This document shows, piece after piece, positions 8,470-16,846 of a stretch of 64,000 nucleotides of DNA (position 1 is its first letter; each line of letters begins with the position of its first letter). A model generated the notes under the pieces. That model ran no database searches. It saw only the letters and a list, made by a program, of their open reading frames with translations, and had not been told where the DNA came from. Source of the DNA: Actinomadura sp. J1-007 (GTDB lineage: Bacteria; Actinomycetota; Actinomycetes; Streptosporangiales; Streptosporangiaceae); NCBI RefSeq assembly GCF_009793335.1, contig NZ_WING01000001.1, positions 868,001 through 932,000 of the forward strand, given 5' to 3'. Made by a program: the position numbers and the translations under genes.

Positions 8470-10061
8470 CTAGCCGGCGCGCCGCATCGGCCCGGCGACG
8501 GCCCACGTCCGCCCGCCCTCGGTGCCGGTGTAGCTGAACTGGAGCGCCCCGCCGTGCCGGACGAGCGTGACCGTGCCGGTGTCCACGCACTTGTCGGGAC
8601 GCTCGGTGATCCGCTCGCGCACGGTGACCGTGCCGCCCGCGTTCCCGACGAACGTCTCGACGCCGCCGCAGCCCTCGTCGGGGTAGCTGATCCGGCCCTG
8701 CCGCCCGCCCGCGGGCAGGTCGAGCACGACGGTGATCGCCTTGCCGTCGCTCTGCCGCAGCCGCCCCGTCCACCGGCCCGCGTGCGACACGGGGAACCCG
8801 CTCGGCGGCGCGGGCGTCTCCGACGCCTCGCGGGTCGGGCTGTGGGACGGCCGCTCGCTGTTCGCCGGCTTGCTCGCGGGCCCGGCGCCGCTCCGCGACG
8901 GGCTCGCGGACGGCGCGGCGGCCCCGCCGGACGAGCCGCGCCCGTTGAGCGCGACCACCGTCACGACCGCCGCGGCGACCACCGCCACCACGGCCGCGCA
9001 CACCGCGACGATCCCCGACGTCCGCCGCGCGGGCGGCTGCCCGGTCGGCGCGGGCGGCGCGGGAGGTACGGGCATCGGCGCGGGGTGCGGCGTGTTCGCC
9101 CACGTGCCGTGCGTCCCGGACGGCCCCGACGGCGCGCCGCCGCCCATGCCGCCGGCGCCGCCGCCCCAGGCGTCCGCGCCCAGCGTCGCGGCGTACGCGG
9201 CGCCCTGCGCGGCCGCGGCCTCCGGTCCGGCCGCCGGGACGGGCCCGCCCGCGTCGGCCTCGCCGAGCAGGACGCCCAGCAGCGCGGACGCGGACGGGCG
9301 CTCGGCGGGGTCCTTGGCGAGGCAGCGCGCGGCGACGTCGCGGAGCGTGCCGGTGAGCCCGCCGAGGTCGGGCTCGTCGTGCAGGATCCGGGCGATCACG
9401 GCGGGCATCGTGTCGTCCCCGAACGCCGGCCTGCCGCACGAGGCGAACACCATCGTCGAGGCCCACGCGAACACGTCGGCGGCCGGTCCGGCCCGCTTGC
9501 CCGCGAGCTGCTCGGGGCCATGTAGGCGGGCGTGCCGATCACGCCGCCGGTGGTGATGGTGACGCCGCCCGCCGCGCGGGCCACGCCGAAGTCGATGACG
9601 CGCGGGCCGTCCGGTCCGAGCAGCACGTTGTGCGGCTTGAAGTCGCGGTGCACGACGCCGACCCGGTGGATCGCGACGAGCGCGGTGGCCGTCCCGACCG
9701 CGAGCCGCTGGAGCGCGCCGCCCTCGCGCGGCCCGTCGCCGGTGACGACGCGGTGCAGCGACGGCCCGTCGACGAACTCGCTGACGATGTACGGGCGGTC
9801 CCCCGCCACGTCCGCGTCGAGGACGGCGGCGGTGCAGAACTGCGCGACGCGCTTGGCGGTCTCCAGCTCGCGCAGGAACCGCGCGCGGGCCTCGGGGTCG
9901 TTCCCGAGCCCGGTGCGCAGCAGCTTGACCGCGACCGGGCCGCCGCCCTCGGCCTCCCCGAGGTAGACGACGCCCTGGCCGCCGTCGCCGAGCCGGCCGA
10001 CCAGCCGGTACGGCCCGAGCCGCTCGGGATCCTCAGGGCGCAGTGCTTCGGCCGCAGGCAT
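8470..10061 (-). pseudogene. Ser/Thr protein kinase with C-terminal membrane anchor and extracytoplasmic domain, frameshifted as given
   Basis: The N-terminal frame (9396-10061) encodes a Hanks-type kinase: Gly-rich loop GRLGDGGQG (22-30), catalytic K46, HRDFKPHN with D140, DFG at 157-159 and activation-segment GTPAYMAP. The frame then breaks; the C-lobe (FAWASTMVFASCGRPAF), a Gly/Pro-rich linker, one hydrophobic segment and an extracellular Ser/Pro-rich region with a small C-terminal domain continue in another frame down to 8470. One extra base in the GGGG run at 9514-9517 (so Pro-Glu-Gln follows MAP) rejoins them into an ordinary receptor-type STPK of about 530 residues. I judge it a sequencing deletion because other frameshifts here have the same signature. 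Divergence from the kinase family is not evident, so it is probably functional. Confidence 0.8.
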
Positions 10062-10225
10062 GACGTTCCGCCCTCCCCGCCCGGCGCCACCCCGTCGTCC
10101 GGCGCCCGGTTCGCGTTACGTTCCGGTGATTCTCCCGAAGGAGATCAAGAGAACCGTAGTGACCGTTCCGGGGCACCGCCACCCGGAGCCGCCGGCGCGC
10201 GCCCCGAGGCGGGGACACGGGCCGG

Positions 10226-11065
10226 TCAGCGGCCGGGGACTCCGTAAGTGCGGGCGTAGCCGTCCAGGACGGGCAGCACCTCGTCGCGCCCGGCGGCGGG
10301 CACGCGCAGCACGACCTCCTCGACGCCGAGCGAGGCGTAGTAGTCGAGCTTCTCGCGGGACGGCAGCGTGCCGAACGGGACGACCGGCACCGGCTCGCGC
10401 CCGGCGGCGGCGCACGCGTCGCGCAGCGCGGGCAGCGCCTCGCGGATCCCGGCGCCGCCGATCGGCATCCAGCCGTCCCCGTACTCGGCGACGTGCGCGA
10501 ACAGCGTCGGCCCGGCGGCGCCGCCGACGAGCACCGGGACGCGGGCGGCGGCCGGCTTGGGCCAGGACCAGGTGCGCGGCAGGTCCACGAACTCGCCCTT
10601 GAACTCGGACTCCTCCGCCGTCCACAGCTCGCGCATCGCGAGGACGTGCTCGCGGGCCACGGCCCGGCGCCGCTTCCAGGGGACGCCGTGGTCGGCGGCC
10701 TCCTCCCGGTTCCAGCCGAAGCCGACGCCGAGCGTGACGCGCCCGCCGGAGAGCCGGTCGAGCGTCGCGACGGCCTTGGCGGTGACGATCGGGTCGCGCT
10801 GCGCGGGCAGGGACACGCCGGTGCCGAGCCTGATCCGCTCGGTGACCACGGCGGCGGCGGCGAGCGCGACGAACGGGTCGAGCGTGCGGGCGTACTCCTC
10901 GGGGAGCTGGTCCGCGCCGGTCGGCGGCGCGGTCTCGCGCGAGACGGGGATGTGGGTGTGCTCGGGGAGGTAGAGCGAGACGAAGCCCCGGTCCTCGGCC
11001 TCCCGCGCCAGCTCGTGCGGCTCCATGGTCAGGTCGGTGGCGAACATCGTGACGCCCAGGCGCAT
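10226..11065 (-). CDS. LLM-class F420-dependent oxidoreductase
   Basis: A 279-residue luciferase-like monooxygenase-fold protein of the F420-dependent subgroup, suggested by the N-terminal strand-helix unit and motifs such as SGGRVTLGVGFGWNREEA and VPVLVGGAAGPTLF, the latter on the cofactor-binding face. Members catalyse F420-dependent hydride transfer or flavin oxygenations; the substrate is unknown. I prefer the ATG at 11065, eight nt after GAGGAGG, over the GTG two codons upstream that sits almost on the ribosome site. It is divergent from the alpha/beta hydrolase operon and shares its operator-bearing promoter region, so the two units are probably coregulated. Confidence 0.88.
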   Translation of the reverse strand: MRLGVTMFATDLTMEPHELAREAEDRGFVSLYLPEHTHIPVSRETAPPTGADQLPEEYARTLDPFVALAAAAVVTERIRLGTGVSLPAQRDPIVTAKAVATLDRLSGGRVTLGVGFGWNREEAADHGVPWKRRRAVAREHVLAMRELWTAEESEFKGEFVDLPRTWSWPKPAAARVPVLVGGAAGPTLFAHVAEYGDGWMPIGGAGIREALPALRDACAAAGREPVPVVPFGTLPSREKLDYYASLGVEEVVLRVPAAGRDEVLPVLDGYARTYGVPGR

Positions 11066-11113
11066 CCTCACGGCCTCCTCTTCGCGCGATACGGGTCACA
11101 CCCTACCGAGCTG

Positions 11114-11152
11114 ACCAAGCGATTGCTCGGGCCAGCGGAATTGATGTAGCGT
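11114..11152 (+). promoter_or_regulatory. KstR2-like operator upstream of the hydrolase/LLM operon -10 box
   Basis: ACCAAGCGATTGCT at 11114-11127 matches nine of the ten defined positions of AnCAAGnnCTTGnT. A TAGCGT -10 box lies at 11147-11152, so the site would overlap the -35 region of the operon starting at 11200. It also lies about 50 bp upstream of the divergent oxidoreductase. The arrangement resembles the site at 7262. The regulator is not encoded here. Confidence 0.6.
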
Positions 11153-11199
11153 GCGCTTGTTCGGGAAGCCGCCGGGCGGGACGAAGGGAGCCGGGTGCC

Positions 11200-12078
11200 A
11201 TGCCGTTCGCCGACCTCGGGGACGTGCGTCTGTTCTATACCGACGACGCCGCGTCCACCCAGTCCCTCCAGTCCGCCGAGTCCGCCGAGCACGTTCCCGC
11301 GCCCGGCCGCGACCCGCTGCTGCTCGTGCACGGGTTCGCGGCCGACTCGCAGGACTGGGCCTGGCACATCGAGGCCCTGCGCGCCGCCGGGCACCGCGTC
11401 ATCGCCGCCGACCTGCGCGGCCACGGCGCGTCCTCCGCGCCGGAGACCGGCTACCGCCCCGAGGACCTCGCCGGCGACCTCGCCCGGCTCCTCGACCACC
11501 TAGGCGTCGAACGGGTCGTCGCGTTCGGCCACTCGATGGGCGGGATGGTCGTGACGGCGCTCGCGCACGCGCACCCCGAACGCGTGCGCGGGCTGCTCTG
11601 CGTCGATCCCGCCTACGGGCAGCCCGCCGAGGTCGCCGCGTTCTTCCCCGCCATGGTGGACGCCCTCGGTAAGGACCCGCACGCGACCGTCCTCGGGATG
11701 GAGCCGGTGCTGTACGTGCCGTCCACTCCCCCGTTCGTCCGGACGTCGCACGCGCGCAAGATCCTCGCCACGCCCGCGCACGTGCTCGCGCAGGCGTTCC
11801 CGGCGATGTTCACCGGCGACGGCGCGTGGGGCGCCAGGCCCGCCTCCGACGAGCGGATCGCGGCGCGCGCCTGCCCGGTCCTCACGATCCGGGCGGACGC
11901 CGCGCAGGCCGCCTGGGAGTCCGAACTGTCCAAGCACCCCGCCTCCAGGGCCGTCCACTGGCCGGAGAGCGGGCACCGGTTGCACGAAGAGCGGCCGGAG
12001 CAATTCCTGCACGCCGCAATCGACTGGCTAGAGGAACTCGGCCGGCTCGACGAGCTCGACAAGGAGAAGTCCGCGTGA
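11200..12078 (+). CDS. Alpha/beta hydrolase
   Basis: A 292-residue alpha/beta-hydrolase-fold enzyme. Oxyanion-hole motif LLLVHGF lies near residues 43-49, nucleophile elbow GHSMGG near 110, and a histidine in SGHRLHEE near the C-terminus fits the catalytic triad. No signal peptide is evident, so it should be cytoplasmic. It starts the plus-strand operon and overlaps the next gene by 4 bp. Family members include esterases, C-C bond hydrolases of ring-cleavage pathways and epoxide hydrolases. With two oxidoreductases and a catabolic-type operator, a ring-cleavage or lactone hydrolase role is attractive but not shown. Confidence 0.88.
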   Translation: MPFADLGDVRLFYTDDAASTQSLQSAESAEHVPAPGRDPLLLVHGFAADSQDWAWHIEALRAAGHRVIAADLRGHGASSAPETGYRPEDLAGDLARLLDHLGVERVVAFGHSMGGMVVTALAHAHPERVRGLLCVDPAYGQPAEVAAFFPAMVDALGKDPHATVLGMEPVLYVPSTPPFVRTSHARKILATPAHVLAQAFPAMFTGDGAWGARPASDERIAARACPVLTIRADAAQAAWESELSKHPASRAVHWPESGHRLHEERPEQFLHAAIDWLEELGRLDELDKEKSA

Positions 12079-13325
12079 AGTTTTCGATCTTCCTCAACCC
12101 GCAGATCCCGGGGTCGGGCTGGGCCGCCGAGGAGAACGCCAAGGCCAAGCGGCCGATCGGGCGGGACGTCGAGTCGTACCAGAAGCTGCTGCACGAGGTC
12201 CGCGAGATCGCGGTGCACGCCGACCAGGTCGGCTTCGACGCGCTGATGATGACCGAGCACCACTTCCACTCGGAGGGCTTCGAGTTCTCGGTCAACCCCC
12301 TGATGTTCCTGACCGACCTCGCGGCCCGCACCGAGCGGATCCTGCTCGCGCCGCTCGGCCTGGTGCTGCCCGCCTGGGACCCGATCCGCGCCGCCGAGGA
12401 CGTCGCGCTCCTCGACCACTTCTCCAAGGGCCGGCTGCGCCTCGGCGTCGCCCGCGGCTACCAGGCCCGCTGGGCGAACGTGCTCGGCCAGCGCTGGCAC
12501 GCGGCGGCGGCCCGCTCGGACGGCTCCAAGTCCGACAACCGCAACTTCGACGTCTTCGGCGAGGTGCTGAAGATCATGAAGATGGCGTGGGAGAACGACT
12601 CGCTGCGCTACAAGAGCGACGTGCTCGACTACGAGGTGCCGAACCCCTACAGCGGCATCGAGGGCTGGCCCGCGCAGGAGTGGACCAAGACGTTCGGCGC
12701 GCCCGGCGAGATCGACGAGAACGGCGTGATCCAGTCGGTGTCGGTCTGCCCGAAGCCGTACCAGAACCCGCACCCGGAGCTGTGGCAGCCGTTCACCGTC
12801 TCGGACCGGTCGGTCGTCCGGGCGGCGCAGGAGGGCATCATGCCCTGGATGTTCACGCCGAACCCCGACGACCACGCGGCCAAGGCCAAGCTCTACCAGG
12901 AGGAGTGCGCGCGCCAGGGCAAGGACTACAAGCTCGGCGAGCACACCGGCATCCTGAAGATCGTCGGCATGGCGGACACCCGCGAGGAGGCCATCGCCAC
13001 GTACGGCAAGGGGATGCAGAAGGACTTCGCGTCGTTCTTCGGCCCGTTCGGCTACCTGGAGGTGCTGCGCAAGAAGGAGGACGACAAGCACAAGCCGATC
13101 TCCCCGGAGAAGGGCGACTTCAAGCGCATGAACGAGGTCGAGATGGCGCTGCTCGGCACGCCGGACGACGTCAAGCGCGGCATCCAGCGGATGCTGGACC
13201 GGATGCCCGACCTGGAGTGGTTCGGCCTGTTCATGCAGGGCCAGCAGGGCGTGCTGCCGCTCGACACGGTCAAGCGCAACCTGGAGATGTTCGCCACCAA
13301 GGTCATCCCCGAGTTCCAGGACTGA
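12075..13325 (+). CDS. LLM-class flavin-dependent oxidoreductase
   Basis: A 416-residue luciferase-like protein of the longer FMN-dependent type (bacterial luciferase alpha/beta and alkanal monooxygenase relatives), with TEHHFHSEGFE near residue 60 and a GRLRLGVARGYQARW segment near 120. The GTG start lies within the TGA of the hydrolase gene (GTGA overlap) after AAGGAGAAG, so translation is coupled. Members use reduced flavin and oxygen to hydroxylate or cleave organic substrates. Its place between a hydrolase and a second LLM enzyme suggests a short oxidative degradation pathway. The enzyme class is firm and the substrate unknown. Confidence 0.88.
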   Translation: MKFSIFLNPQIPGSGWAAEENAKAKRPIGRDVESYQKLLHEVREIAVHADQVGFDALMMTEHHFHSEGFEFSVNPLMFLTDLAARTERILLAPLGLVLPAWDPIRAAEDVALLDHFSKGRLRLGVARGYQARWANVLGQRWHAAAARSDGSKSDNRNFDVFGEVLKIMKMAWENDSLRYKSDVLDYEVPNPYSGIEGWPAQEWTKTFGAPGEIDENGVIQSVSVCPKPYQNPHPELWQPFTVSDRSVVRAAQEGIMPWMFTPNPDDHAAKAKLYQEECARQGKDYKLGEHTGILKIVGMADTREEAIATYGKGMQKDFASFFGPFGYLEVLRKKEDDKHKPISPEKGDFKRMNEVEMALLGTPDDVKRGIQRMLDRMPDLEWFGLFMQGQQGVLPLDTVKRNLEMFATKVIPEFQD

Positions 13326-13327
13326 CC

Positions 13328-14209
13328 GTGGAGTTCTGGCTCGGCGCGGCGTTCGTCGACACCCGCGAGTTCGTCCCGCTCGCGCGCGCCGCGGAGCGGC
13401 TCGGCTACGACACGATCGCGGTGTCGGACCACATCTTCTACACCGACTACGACGCGCCGTACCCGTACACCGAGACGGGCGCGCCGCCGTACGAGCCGGA
13501 CACGCACTGGCCCGACGCCTGGGTCACGATCGGGGCGATGGCGGCGGCGACCGAGCGGGTGCGCTTCGCCACCAACGTCTACATCGCGCCCGCCCGCGAC
13601 CTGTTCACCGTCGCCAAGGCGGTCTCGACGGCCGCCGTGCTGTCCGGCGGCCGGGCGATCCTCGGCGTCGGCGTCGGCTGGTGCAAGGACGAGTTCCTCC
13701 AGACGGGCCAGGACTTCCACACCCGGGGCAGGCGCCTGGACGAGATGCTGCCCGCCCTGCGCGCGCTGTGGGCGGGCGGGACGGTCGAGCACCACGGCAC
13801 GTACTACGACCACGGGCCGCTCAGCATCTCGCCCGTCCCGGACGAGCCCGTCCCGGTCTACGTCGGCGGGGACAGCGACGCGGCCCTGCGCCGCGCCGCC
13901 CGGACCGGCGACGGCTGGATCGGCAACCGCGTCTACTCCGAGGAGAGGCTGGAGGCCCTCCTCACCCGGCTGGAGGGATACCTGGCCGAAGAGGGCCGCA
14001 CCCTGGACGACCTCAAGGTGATCGCCCCGATCGGCGCGATGCCGAGCGCGGAGCTGTACCGCAGGTGGGCCGACCGCGGCGTCACCGGCACCATGGCGGC
14101 CCCCTGGTGGCTGCCCACCGCCGAGGAGAGGGAGCGGCACCCCGATCCCCTCGCCCTCAAGATCGCCACGATGGAGCGGTTCGCCGACGAGGTCATCGCC
14201 AAGATGTGA
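13328..14209 (+). CDS. LLM-class F420-dependent oxidoreductase (TIGR03619-like)
   Basis: A 293-residue luciferase-fold protein starting at GTG two bases after the previous stop, hence the third gene of the operon. It has the short F420-type architecture, with SDHIFYTDY near residue 33, LSGGRAILGVGVGWCKDEF near 105-125 and VPVYVGGDSDAALRRAAR near 175-195. It differs enough from the other two LLM proteins not to be a recent duplicate. A hairpin 44 bp after the stop probably ends the transcript. Confidence 0.88.
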   Translation: MEFWLGAAFVDTREFVPLARAAERLGYDTIAVSDHIFYTDYDAPYPYTETGAPPYEPDTHWPDAWVTIGAMAAATERVRFATNVYIAPARDLFTVAKAVSTAAVLSGGRAILGVGVGWCKDEFLQTGQDFHTRGRRLDEMLPALRALWAGGTVEHHGTYYDHGPLSISPVPDEPVPVYVGGDSDAALRRAARTGDGWIGNRVYSEERLEALLTRLEGYLAEEGRTLDDLKVIAPIGAMPSAELYRRWADRGVTGTMAAPWWLPTAEERERHPDPLALKIATMERFADEVIAKM

Positions 14210-14252
14210 CCGCGTCGGACCCGCCGGACCCGCCGGACCCGCCGCACGCGCC

Positions 14253-14291
14253 GGACCCGCCCGCCCGCCGACCACGCGGACGGGCGGGTCC
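14253..14291 (+). terminator. Hairpin after the hydrolase/LLM operon
   Basis: GGACCCGCCCG (14253-14263) and CGGGCGGGTCC (14281-14291) are perfect 11-bp arms around a 17-nt loop. There is no U-tract, as is usual for high-GC actinomycete terminators. Three tandem copies of a 9-bp unit (GGACCCGCC) lie just before it. Confidence 0.5.
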
Positions 14292-14373
14292 GCGCCGTCT
14301 GCGCCCTTTCCGCGCCGTTTGCGCGCGCGGGCCGCCCGGCCGCCGCCCGTGCCCGCCGCCTGCGCGGATACCG

Positions 14374-14379
14374 GTAGCG
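14374..14379 (+). promoter_or_regulatory. -10 box of a leaderless transcript for the HipA-like gene
   Basis: TAGCGT ends eight bases before the GTG at 14388 and no ribosome binding site is visible. This TANNNT-to-start spacing is the usual sign of leaderless transcription in actinobacteria, and it fixes the start codon. Confidence 0.5.
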
Positions 14380-14387
14380 TTTGGCGC

Positions 14388-15215
14388 GTGCTGCCATTTG
14401 TGACCGCCGTCCGGTACGTGACGCCGCTGCGCGAGGGCGGGTCGCTGCCGGGCGTCGTCGAGGCCGACGACCTCGGCACGTACGTGATGAAGTTCCACGG
14501 GGCCGGGCAGGGGCGCAAGGCCCTGATCGCCGAGGTCGTCGCGGGTGAGCTCGGGCGGCGGCTCGGGCTGCGCGTGCCCGATCAGGTGGTCATCGAGCTG
14601 GACCCGGTGATCGGGCGGCACGAGCCCGACCCGGACGTGCAGGACCTGCTGAAGGCCAGCTCCGGCTGGAACCTCGGGGTCGACTTCCTGCCCGGGTCGC
14701 TCGGCTACGACCCGCTCGGCTGGCGGCCGGACGCGGCGTTCGCGTCGCGGGTGCTGTGGTTCGACGCGTTCATCGGCAACGTCGACCGGAGCTGGCGCAA
14801 CCCCAACATGCTCGTCTGGCACGGGAAGGTCTGGCTGATCGACCACGGCGCGAGCCTGATCTTCCACCACGCGTGGGCCAACGCGGCGCGGCTGTTCTCG
14901 GGCCCGTACGACGTGGACGACCACGTGCTGACGCCGTACGCGGCGGAGCTGGCGGCGGCCGAGGCCGAGTTCGCGCCGCGGATCACCGAGGGCCTGCTGC
15001 GCGAGGTGACCGGCCTCGTCCCGGACCGGTGGCTGGAGGGCGAGCCCGGCTTCGACGGCCCCGACGCCGTCCGGGACGCCTACGTCGACCTGCTGCTCAA
15101 GCGCGCCGCCGGGCCCAGGGACTGGCTGCCCGACCTCGACGTCGGCGGGCGCGGCGGGCCCGGCCCGTCGCGGCGCGGCGGCGACCGCCCCTCGTGGCTG
15201 GGAGGCCCGTCGTGA
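14388..15215 (+). CDS. HipA-like kinase
   Basis: A 275-residue protein of the HipA-family kinase group found with DUF3037 partners. The likely catalytic elements are FDAFIGNVDRSWRNPNML (the Asp/Asn catalytic loop, about 123-140) and IDHGASLIFHH (metal-binding Asp, about 148-158). It lacks the N-terminal HipA_N region of classical HipA toxins, as is normal for this subgroup. The start is supported by a leaderless -10 box. It overlaps the DUF3037 gene by 4 bp, a conserved pairing across actinobacteria. It may phosphorylate a translation or nucleotide-metabolism target, but I know of no established activity for this subgroup. Confidence 0.75.
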   Translation: MLPFVTAVRYVTPLREGGSLPGVVEADDLGTYVMKFHGAGQGRKALIAEVVAGELGRRLGLRVPDQVVIELDPVIGRHEPDPDVQDLLKASSGWNLGVDFLPGSLGYDPLGWRPDAAFASRVLWFDAFIGNVDRSWRNPNMLVWHGKVWLIDHGASLIFHHAWANAARLFSGPYDVDDHVLTPYAAELAAAEAEFAPRITEGLLREVTGLVPDRWLEGEPGFDGPDAVRDAYVDLLLKRAAGPRDWLPDLDVGGRGGPGPSRRGGDRPSWLGGPS

Positions 15216-15616
15216 GCACCAACCTGCGCGGCGCCGACCAGCCGACCGTGTTCGAGTACGCCGCGCTGAGGGTCGTCCCCCGGGTCGAACGGGGCGAGGC
15301 CATGAACGTCGGCGTCGTGGTCTACTGCCGGGCGTTCGAGTTCCTCGGATGCCGCGTCCACGTGGACGACGGGCGCCTGCTGGCCCTCGACGCGTCCCTC
15401 GACGTGGACGGCGTCCGGACGGCGCTGAAGGGCGTCGCCGGGCTGTGCGAGGGCGGCGAGGGGGCCGGGCAGGCCGCCGCGGAGCCGCCGGGCGGGCGGT
15501 TCCGCTGGCTCACCGCGCCGCGCAGCACGGTCGTCCAGCCGGGACCGGTGCACGCGGGCCTCACCCGCGACCCCGCCGCGGAGCCCGAACGCCTGCTCCG
15601 CCTCCTGGTGCTCTAG
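15212..15616 (+). CDS. DUF3037 domain-containing protein
   Basis: A 134-residue protein with the DUF3037 hallmark near its start: EYAALRVVPRVERGEAMNVG followed by VVVYCRAFEFLGCRV. The function is unknown; it is regularly encoded right after a HipA-like kinase, and here the GTG start lies in the kinase stop codon, so equimolar coupled expression is likely. It could be a partner, substrate or antidote of the kinase (inference). Its TAG stop shares three bases with the CTA (TAG) of the convergent HTH gene, so there is no spacer between them. Confidence 0.8.
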   Translation: MSTNLRGADQPTVFEYAALRVVPRVERGEAMNVGVVVYCRAFEFLGCRVHVDDGRLLALDASLDVDGVRTALKGVAGLCEGGEGAGQAAAEPPGGRFRWLTAPRSTVVQPGPVHAGLTRDPAAEPERLLRLLVL

Positions 15617-16530
15617 TCCCACTCCCAGCGGATGCCGTGGTATCCGGCCGCCATGCCGAACTCGATGAAGTGCACGCTGTGGTAGCTCGACATGCGCAGG
15701 TCGGCGGAGTCCTTGAGCGCCGTCTGCGCGTCGGGCCGCCAGGTGCGGTAGCAGCGGGCGGGCAGGGTCGCCGGATGGAACCGGACCTCGATCAGGTACT
15801 CGTGCTGCGGCGTGCGGAACCCGCGCCCCTCCTCCGACACGGCCGGGCCCGTCTCGTCGAACCCGAAGCCGTATTCGAGCAGGTACGTCTCGCCGCGCCC
15901 GAGGGCCCGGTCGAACAGCAACTCGGCCGCGATGAGGCCGCTCGCGGCGTCCATCCGCACGCGGCCGAACCGGCAGCCGCGCGCCGTCCGGGACGACGGC
16001 AGGATGCGGCACGGGTGGTGGTAGACGGCGATCCACCGGTCCACGCCGCGCTGCTGCGCCTGGAACACCGCGCGCGTGCGGACCTCGCGCAGCTCCCTGC
16101 GGCGGCCGATGATGTGCTGGTCCTGGAGGCTGAGGCCGGTGAGCTGCCGCTCGCCCCGGTCGCCGATCTCGTCCAGCAGGTCGCGGACGCCCGGCTCGGG
16201 GCACAGCTCCTCGACCGGCAGCCACGGCCCGGCGGTCCGGTCGGCGGTCGGGCGCAGCAGCGTGAGCAGGGAGTGGCGCGGCAGTTCGAGGATGACCTCC
16301 AGGCCGCGCACGGCGCGCAGCGAGTCGGCCCGTTCGGGCCGGGTCCTGCCGCGCTGCCAGTAGCTGAGGGTGGAAAGGCTGACCGCGATGCCCTGCTCCT
16401 CAAGGCGGCGCCGCAGCGCCTCAAGGCTGAGGCCGCGGGCCTGGATCGCGGCGTGGAGGGCGACGTTGAAGGGACCGTACTGAAGCATCTGGAGGAGATC
16501 CTCGTCCGTGACGCTCGTGACGCTCTGCAC
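15613..16530 (-). CDS. XRE/Cro-type helix-turn-helix protein with a conserved C-terminal domain
   Basis: A 305-residue protein. Residues about 20-70 form an HTH, with LSTLSYWQRGRTRPER as the recognition-helix region, and the rest is a mixed alpha/beta domain ending in YHGIRWEWD. It is a paralog of the 405-residue protein encoded upstream: the HTH segments are nearly superposable (TLSYWQRGR.RP.R) and both end in a WEW motif. The C-terminal domain has no function known to me; it could sense a ligand or bind another protein. It is convergent with, and 3-4 bp into, the DUF3037 gene. The start is the first in-frame ATG after a clear intergenic region. Confidence 0.75.
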   Translation of the reverse strand: MQSVTSVTDEDLLQMLQYGPFNVALHAAIQARGLSLEALRRRLEEQGIAVSLSTLSYWQRGRTRPERADSLRAVRGLEVILELPRHSLLTLLRPTADRTAGPWLPVEELCPEPGVRDLLDEIGDRGERQLTGLSLQDQHIIGRRRELREVRTRAVFQAQQRGVDRWIAVYHHPCRILPSSRTARGCRFGRVRMDAASGLIAAELLFDRALGRGETYLLEYGFGFDETGPAVSEEGRGFRTPQHEYLIEVRFHPATLPARCYRTWRPDAQTALKDSADLRMSSYHSVHFIEFGMAAGYHGIRWEWD

Positions 16531-16846
16531 CGCTATCGGCCTCCGGATCGGGCTCCGGCCGGCCCCCGTCTACGGCCTTGACAACCGCACTTGCAACTTC
16601 CGCGCTCACTGTAAGGCCACCGCGTCGCGATGCCAATCGGCAACTTCTCACAACAGGTCCCCGGAAGGCCGCGCCCGGCGGCCTTCCGGGGGGACCTTTC
16701 GGCTAGAGACCGCCGGTGTGGATCAGCCGGCCAGGCGTGCCCGACGGTCGCCGGAGACGGCACCCGTCGTCGCGTGCCCGATCAGCTCGTACCGAATTGT
16801 ACCGAAAAGCACGCCTCCGGTCGCGGGTTTCGGGGAGCCGTCGCGC
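16531..16846. other. 316-bp intergenic region between the two HTH paralogs, with a strong hairpin
   Basis: No coding potential is convincing here. It must contain the promoter of the minus-strand HTH gene starting at 16530. A long hairpin lies at 16656-16696, whose core arms CCGGAAGGCCGC (16661-16672) and GCGGCCTTCCGG (16678-16689) flank a 5-nt loop, with GGTCC/GGACC extending the stem past two unpaired Gs. It probably terminates the transcript of the upstream paralog. Confidence 0.5.
16656..16696 (-). terminator. Long GC hairpin downstream of the 405-residue HTH gene
   Basis: The twelve-bp perfect core stem is extended by a GGTCC/GGACC pair, with a 5-nt loop, about 150 bp after the stop at 16847. 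No U-run follows on the minus strand. It could terminate transcription or stabilise the mRNA end. Confidence 0.5.

Noticed and set aside
14214..14262. Tandem GGACCCGCC repeats considered as a CRISPR or mobile-element end
   Set aside because: Only about three 9-bp copies without spacers, flanking a terminator hairpin; simple GC repeat.
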